NCBI GenBank assembly: GCA_002701765.1
Contig: NZXB01000101.1
Span: 1-10,226 of the forward strand
Length of the DNA: 10,226 nt
Source: Porticoccaceae bacterium
Lineage (GTDB): Bacteria > Pseudomonadota > Gammaproteobacteria > Pseudomonadales > Porticoccaceae
Direction: 5' to 3'
Made by a program: the position numbers and the translations under genes. The notes under the pieces were generated by a model. The model saw only the letters and a list, made by a program, of their open reading frames with translations. It did no database searches and had not been told where the DNA came from. Shown in pieces: positions 6,310 to 10,226 of the stretch (position 1 is its first letter; each line of letters starts with the position of its first letter).

Positions 6310-7185
6310 TTAATTCTTGTCGCTGTAGACATCCATTCGCCTGTGTGATGAGATAGGCATGCGATCAGAAATCTTTTTGATCATCGAGAGATCCAAATTG
6401 GCAACCACTGCTCCCTCGCCTTTATCAAGGCTAGAGATAATATTGCCCCACGGATCAACAACCATCGATTGTCCCCATGTACTCAACTTTTCAGTGTGTC
6501 GACCGCCCTGATTTGGCGCCACTATAAAACACTGGCACTCTATAGCCCTAGCACGCAGTAAGATTTCCCAATGATCCCTCCCCGTCGCCTCTGTGAACGC
6601 GGATGGGAGCAATATTATTCTCACGCCTTTTTTCGCAAAATCGAGAAATAACTCCGGAAAACGAAGATCATAGCATATGGCCAAACCTATTCGACCCCAA
6701 GGACTTTCAAAAACCACCGACCTGGTTCCTCGGCTAAAATCATCGGACTCTCGATAACGTCGATTAGTATCGGAAACATCTACATCAAAAAGATGTATTT
6801 TGTCATAGTATTCATAAACATGTCCTTGAGGGTGAAAAACCACTGAAGTTGCGTAGGGTTTGTCAACGTCCCCGGATTGGCGATCATATCCCTCAATTGA
6901 ATGCCTTAAAGGGAAGCTCCCAGCAACGATCCACATACCGATTTCTTTTGCCATCCGTGAAAAGATTTCCAAAAACTCAACCTCTTGGGATTTACCTAAC
7001 AACGGTCTGGTGCCATAAGTTAGAAAATTTTCTGGCAAAACAGCTAATTCAACAGACTCCCGCTTGGCTTGATTTAACAACTTGCGTGCCGAAACCAAGT
7101 TGGCATGTAAATCTGATGTGCTAACCATCTGAATGGCCGCAACTCTTACATTTGCATTTTCTATTGCAAGTCTACTATTTGTCAT
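6310..7185 (-). CDS. Carbon-nitrogen hydrolase, probable Nit1-type deaminated glutathione amidase
   Basis: A 291-residue nitrilase-superfamily enzyme with the full Glu-Lys-Cys triad: E52 in LPENF, K129 in YDKIHLFDVDV and C171 in GLAICYDLRFPEL. The KIHLFDVDV and CYDLRFPEL patterns and the overall length are those of the Nit branch, whose characterised members hydrolyse deaminated glutathione to 2-oxoglutarate and cysteinylglycine as metabolite repair. Assignment to that exact reaction is inference; other omega-amidases look similar. The cytoplasmic protein has no signal peptide. ATG at 7185 has no strong SD. It follows lldD by 71 bases on the same strand, and a run of T begins directly after its TAA stop but without a preceding GC-rich hairpin. 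Confidence 0.93.
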   Translation of the reverse strand: MTNSRLAIENANVRVAAIQMVSTSDLHANLVSARKLLNQAKRESVELAVLPENFLTYGTRPLLGKSQEVEFLEIFSRMAKEIGMWIVAGSFPLRHSIEGYDRQSGDVDKPYATSVVFHPQGHVYEYYDKIHLFDVDVSDTNRRYRESDDFSRGTRSVVFESPWGRIGLAICYDLRFPELFLDFAKKGVRIILLPSAFTEATGRDHWEILLRARAIECQCFIVAPNQGGRHTEKLSTWGQSMVVDPWGNIISSLDKGEGAVVANLDLSMIKKISDRMPISSHRRMDVYSDKN

Positions 7186-7256
7186 CTAACTGATATTTCT
7201 CAAAACTTTTTCCACTATCACGGGGCAAAAAACCCTCTATCCGTCCATAAAAAGAA

Positions 7257-8399
7257 CTAATGCTTATCAATTAATGTATTTCGGTCAATCATACTTGGTT
7301 TGGTATGGCCGGTCAGAGCCATTGCAATCCGCAGTTCCTCTTTCAACAGATGTAAGACTTGATTTACGCCCCTGTGTCCTGCAGCAGCCAAAGCATAGAC
7401 CCACGCTCTGCCAATTAAGACCGCATCGGCACCCAAAGCCAACATACGGATTATATCAGTGCCAGAGCTAATACCTCCGTCAACGAGAATGGGTACAGTT
7501 CCCGCTACTCTATCAGCTATACCCGGCAGAGCCTTAGCAGTAGAGGGAGCGCCATCTAATTGCCGACCACCGTGATTCGATACGACTATTCCATCAACGC
7601 CACATTTGATGGCTTGTGAGGCGTCTTCAGGATCTAACAGTCCCTTTACGATAATCTTACCTGACCAATTTTCTCGAACAAACGAGATATCATCCCAAGT
7701 CGCAGAGGGATCAAAATTCTCATCAGTCCAAGCAAGGAAATCTTTCAATCCGGCATCGGAACCCATTAGAGGGACCAAATTACCAAGATTATGCGGCCCA
7801 CCCATGATACCGACATCCCATACCCAGGATGGTCGTGCCAGTATTTGTAATAGTCGCCATAATTGACATGGTAGCCCATCACATCTTGTGAGCCCAGATC
7901 TAACGTCTCTATAACGCGTGCCCACCACAGGCAAATCAGCGGTAAGTAACAATATCTCACATCCGGTATTTTGAACTCGTTTCAATAGTTCTTTTAAAAA
8001 CACTCGATCCTTGGCCATGTAAAGTTGAAACCACATTGGATCCCTAACAGATCCTGCGACCTCCTCTACACTGCAAAGCGACACAGTAGACATCGCAAAT
8101 GGGACGTTATTTTCTTCAGCTGCTCGAGCAGCTTGTACCTCGCCACGCCTAGCATTAAGACCCGCTATTCCAACAGGGCCAAGAACTACTGGCATGCTAT
8201 ACGTCGTTCCAAACAAGTCTAACTCGGTGTTAATGTCACGCACGTCCTTAAGCACACGCTGGCGGAGACTAATTCGCTCAAGGTCCCTTCTGTTAGCTCT
8301 GAGCGTAGACTCACTTACCGATCCTCCGTCGATATATTCAAAAAGAAAGTGAGGGATTTTTTTTCGTGCCTGTTCTCTATAGTCCGATACGGAAATCAT
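7257..8399 (-). CDS. lldD: L-lactate dehydrogenase, FMN-dependent (quinone-linked)
   Basis: A 380-residue FMN-dependent 2-hydroxy-acid dehydrogenase. It aligns by eye along its whole length with E. coli LldD, from ISVSDYR...FLFEYIDGG to the ALTGHTKPSMID tail. Known members oxidise L-lactate to pyruvate at the inner membrane and pass electrons to the respiratory chain. Active-site residues are Y22, Q125 and Y127 in WFQLYM, D155, K252 in VKGLLDPEDA, and the catalytic H276 with R279 in SNHGGRQLDG. WDVGIMGGPHNLGNL also matches LldD rather than glycolate oxidases. I chose ATG at 8399: it matches the family N-terminus and sits well behind AAGGGGAG, with AGGAG further upstream. A GTG two codons earlier (8405) would add two residues. 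No lactate permease or LldR is adjacent. Confidence 0.93.
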   Translation of the reverse strand: MISVSDYREQARKKIPHFLFEYIDGGSVSESTLRANRRDLERISLRQRVLKDVRDINTELDLFGTTYSMPVVLGPVGIAGLNARRGEVQAARAAEENNVPFAMSTVSLCSVEEVAGSVRDPMWFQLYMAKDRVFLKELLKRVQNTGCEILLLTADLPVVGTRYRDVRSGLTRCDGLPCQLWRLLQILARPSWVWDVGIMGGPHNLGNLVPLMGSDAGLKDFLAWTDENFDPSATWDDISFVRENWSGKIIVKGLLDPEDASQAIKCGVDGIVVSNHGGRQLDGAPSTAKALPGIADRVAGTVPILVDGGISSGTDIIRMLALGADAVLIGRAWVYALAAAGHRGVNQVLHLLKEELRIAMALTGHTKPSMIDRNTLIDKH

Positions 8400-8508
8400 G
8401 TGCACTCCCCTTCTCCTCTGCTCATATAGTAAATAGATTGTAGCCTCGAGTCTTTACGCAAGAACACAACCCAGATAAACCACGATACACTAAAGATCAA
8501 TTGCAGCT

Positions 8509-9480
8509 TTAAATGCGGCCACGGCGGGTTTTTTTTTCTGCTCTGCGTCTCTCTGTTGCCTCATGTGCACCTGCTCCAATATGATCTTCCCCACGTGACT
8601 TGGAAAGCATTATTTGCCTTTGTCTTTCAGAGAAACGTTGCTGTTTCTGCTCATTATGGGTCCCGAAACAGTGCTTGCATGATTGTCCTTTAGCGTAAGA
8701 TGACAACATTTTATCCGCTGTCGTGATTGGCATTCGACATGCGTGACATTGATCATAAGAGCCTTTTTCAAGGTCATGATTGACCGCCACGCGATTATCA
8801 AATACAAAACACTCACCGGACCAAAGTGACTCATCCTCCGGTACCGTTCTGAGATAATTTAGTATCCCCCCTTCAAGTTGATAAACCTCTTTAACACCTA
8901 TATCTTTAGCGTACGCTGTTGACTTCTCGCACCTTATTCCGCCGGTGCAAAACATTGCAACCCTACTGTGTTTTTGAGGATTTATATTATTTTGCGCCCA
9001 TTCAGGGAAATCTCTGAAAGATTTTGTGTTGGGATTGACTGCATCTTTAAAAGTACCTATGCCCACCTCATAGCTATTTCGGGTATCAATTACTAGAACC
9101 TCCGGATCATTAATTAAATTGTTCCAATGAACTGGATCAACTCGGATTCCCGTAGTTTCCTTAGGATCAATATCCTCAACTCCCATTGAAACAATTTCCC
9201 GTTTCAATTTAACCTTAGCTCGATAGAAAGGGACCTCATCATGAGTCGATCTCTTAGTATTAATATCATCACTCCCAATCAGGACTGATAAAAACTCAAC
9301 AAACCCATCGACAGCAGATCCAGCGCCTGAAATCGTTCCATTAATTCCCTCCTCCGCCAATAAAATGGTGCCGAGAAGATCGTTTAGCTTCATCTCATTG
9401 AGGATGCTTTGTCGCAACATCTCACAATTATCCAAAGTAACGAACTTATATAATGAACAAGTGACGTACTTTTTTTCCAT
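8509..9480 (-). CDS. trhO: tRNA uridine(34) hydroxylase, rhodanese-domain
   Basis: TrhO (formerly YceA, UPF0176) hydroxylates U34 in the anticodon of certain tRNAs to 5-hydroxyuridine using oxygen. Counting from the upstream ATG at 9510, the N-terminal domain has the LLAEEGINGTI motif (51-60). The rhodanese domain carries VLVIDTRNSYEVGIG and the loop CTGGIRCEKS with C188 and C194. A CxxC pair of pairs follows (C255, C258, C278, C281), then a very basic tail ending TRRGRI. I chose the ATG at 9480 (323 residues), because relatives begin close to the YVTCSLYKF segment. The ATG at 9510 would add ten residues and lies inside a palindrome. Neither start has a good SD. A nine-A run in the coding strand (8537-8529) lies eight codons from the stop. 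Confidence 0.92.
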   Translation of the reverse strand: MEKKYVTCSLYKFVTLDNCEMLRQSILNEMKLNDLLGTILLAEEGINGTISGAGSAVDGFVEFLSVLIGSDDINTKRSTHDEVPFYRAKVKLKREIVSMGVEDIDPKETTGIRVDPVHWNNLINDPEVLVIDTRNSYEVGIGTFKDAVNPNTKSFRDFPEWAQNNINPQKHSRVAMFCTGGIRCEKSTAYAKDIGVKEVYQLEGGILNYLRTVPEDESLWSGECFVFDNRVAVNHDLEKGSYDQCHACRMPITTADKMLSSYAKGQSCKHCFGTHNEQKQQRFSERQRQIMLSKSRGEDHIGAGAHEATERRRAEKKTRRGRI

Positions 9481-9501
9481 TTTGGTTACCGCTCTCAATT
9501 T

Positions 9502-9516
9502 GTTATCCATGATAAC
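9502..9516. promoter_or_regulatory. Palindrome at the trhO 5' end
   Basis: GTTATC (9502-9507) and GATAAC (9511-9516) form a perfect hexamer inverted repeat around CAT, which contains the complement of the upstream candidate ATG of trhO. If translation starts at 9480, this dyad falls in the 5' untranslated region and could be an operator or a small hairpin. No regulator can be named. Confidence 0.3.
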
Positions 9517-9640
9517 GAAAACGCCCAGTCAAACACATATAATATCGAAGTAAAACTAGCCCTATCTTTGAAAAATTAGGTTATAAATCATTGGACAAAC
9601 CTCAATCCGAAGCAAACATTCTCGTTCAACTAAAAGGCGC

Positions 9641-9669
9641 TTCAAACTGGCGAATAAAATATCTATAAT
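9641..9669 (+). promoter_or_regulatory. Sigma70-like promoter for the small gene at 9727
   Basis: TTCAAA (9641-9646, four of six matches to the -35 consensus) and a perfect TATAAT (9664-9669) are separated by exactly 17 bases. Transcription would start near 9676, about 50 bases before ATG 9727. This is the best-formed promoter in the window and supports transcription of the small downstream gene. Confidence 0.6.
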
Positions 9670-9679
9670 CCAGGCTATC

Positions 9680-9718
9680 ATGGAGTCGGCCAACTGTTAT
9701 TTAGTTGAAAAAATCTAA
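9680..9718 (+). other. 12-codon ORF just after the promoter
   Basis: ATG at 9680-9682 opens a 12-codon frame, MESANCYLVEKI, ending at TAA 9716-9718. It begins only a few bases after the predicted transcription start, so it would be almost leaderless; the AGG at 9672-9674 would then not be in the RNA. It may be a leader peptide, or the original N-terminus of the next gene: a one-base slip in the A run 9708-9713 joins it to that frame. Confidence 0.25.
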
Positions 9719-9726
9719 TTAAAAAA

Positions 9727-10014
9727 ATGTCCAGCCCAATTATCAACTATATTTATATTAATATGCCTCCCAAAGTCGAATGGAACTGCGCGTTCCATAG
9801 TGAAGTGGGAAGGGTGGAACTTAATAAGCGAGGACGGGTACACTGGGTTAGCGCGATGTACCGCATAATTATTAATCAGGATGGATTGGAGTTAAAATAC
9901 TTGAGAGGCGATTTAAGATTAGACCTTGAGGAGAAACTGGTTCTTAGACGCGTCAAACAAATTTTTTCTCGGGAGGTCAGATACAAAATCTACCAAGCCG
10001 CTAAGACACTTTGA
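9727..10014 (+). CDS. Uncharacterised 95-residue protein
   Basis: I do not recognise this protein. It is a soluble, basic sequence with no signal peptide and no membrane segment. It has alternating strand-like stretches (VEWNCAFHSEVGRVEL, YRIIINQDGLELKYL) followed by a charged helical C-terminus (LEEKLVLRRVKQIF, then RYKIYQAAKTL), which reads like a small alpha/beta domain. The good promoter at 9641-9669 and the protein-like composition argue that it is real. ATG at 9727 has no SD, only an A-rich leader; M13 (9763) is an alternative, also without an SD. It is divergent from trhO and converges on pyrF with 16 bases between the stops. The true N-terminus may lie upstream, across the A run at 9708-9713. 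Confidence 0.6.
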   Translation: MSSPIINYIYINMPPKVEWNCAFHSEVGRVELNKRGRVHWVSAMYRIIINQDGLELKYLRGDLRLDLEEKLVLRRVKQIFSREVRYKIYQAAKTL

Positions 10015-10030
10015 GAGAGTTCCCAATGAT

Positions 10031-10226
10031 TTATGCCAGCGATTGATTTATTTTCCTGAGTGCTTTTAGCGGGGCTTCTGCCTTGGTTATTGCTCTTCCT
10101 ATTACGAGGTAATTACTTCCCATTTCAATTGCTCTCTTAGGCTCCATCACTCTGCACTGATCATCCTTGTTATCACCTGGAAGACGAATCCCTGGAGTCA
10201 CTAGCGTAAAGTTTGTGCCCATTTCT
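10031..10226 (-). CDS. pyrF: Orotidine 5'-phosphate decarboxylase, 3' part (cut by window)
   Basis: The C-terminal 64 or so residues of OMP decarboxylase, which makes UMP in pyrimidine biosynthesis; the frame remains open to the right edge, so the start lies outside. The diagnostic LVTPGIRLPGDNKDDQCRV and SNYLVIGRAITKAEAP segments match the family's phosphate-binding end, including the Gly-Arg of VIGR. The usual proline after that GR (IGRPIT in most relatives) is alanine here, a mild deviation. TAA is at 10033-10031, and the gene converges on the small unknown gene. Confidence 0.92.
   Translation of the reverse strand, partial: EMGTNFTLVTPGIRLPGDNKDDQCRVMEPKRAIEMGSNYLVIGRAITKAEAPLKALRKINQSLA

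Noticed and set aside
7274..8222. Several antisense or overlapping open frames within lldD
   Set aside because: lldD is unambiguous along this span and the other frames have no recognisable protein features.
8529..8537. Nine-base homopolymer near the 3' end of trhO
   Set aside because: It looks like a slippage site, but a shift would alter only the last few residues, and the Lys-Lys-Thr-Arg-Arg reading is natural for the basic tail.

Overview
The window is a moderately AT-rich stretch of bacterial chromosome. The E. coli-type lldD, trhO (yceA) and pyrF products, together with spaced single genes carrying modest Shine-Dalgarno (SD) sites, suggest a gammaproteobacterium, perhaps a marine one. 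This placement is an inference from protein resemblance and was not checked by a search. No tRNA or rRNA gene, insertion sequence, CRISPR array or phage gene was seen.

Layout. Positions 1-645 contain no clear protein gene. They hold a plus-strand terminator and a minus-strand terminator facing each other, and several small odd signals: two consensus SD sites without normal genes, and a short minus-strand frame. A 12-helix MFS transporter (646-1947, +) follows, then a 627-base gap with inverted and direct repeats. A fumarylacetoacetate-hydrolase (FAH) fold enzyme (2575-3270, +) comes next. It converges on a long run of minus-strand genes, read from right to left: trhO tRNA hydroxylase, lldD L-lactate dehydrogenase, a nitrilase-superfamily amidase, a GNAT acetyltransferase, a class I/II PLP aminotransferase and a COG3618-type amidohydrolase. 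At the right end a 95-codon unrecognised plus-strand gene with a good sigma70-like promoter diverges from trhO. It converges on the 3' part of pyrF, which runs off the window.

How the genes fit together. The MFS carrier, the FAH hydrolase, the amidohydrolase/lactonase-type enzyme and lldD would all suit uptake and oxidation of small carboxylic or keto acids to pyruvate. However, the gaps (54 to 627 bases), the mixed strands and the lack of overlaps argue against one tight operon. The nitrilase is best read as metabolite repair (Nit1-type), trhO as tRNA wobble modification and pyrF as pyrimidine synthesis. The region therefore looks mostly like ordinary core and peripheral metabolism. The least explained parts are the left 645 bases and the 9641-10014 small-gene region; no defence system or other striking new system is evident.
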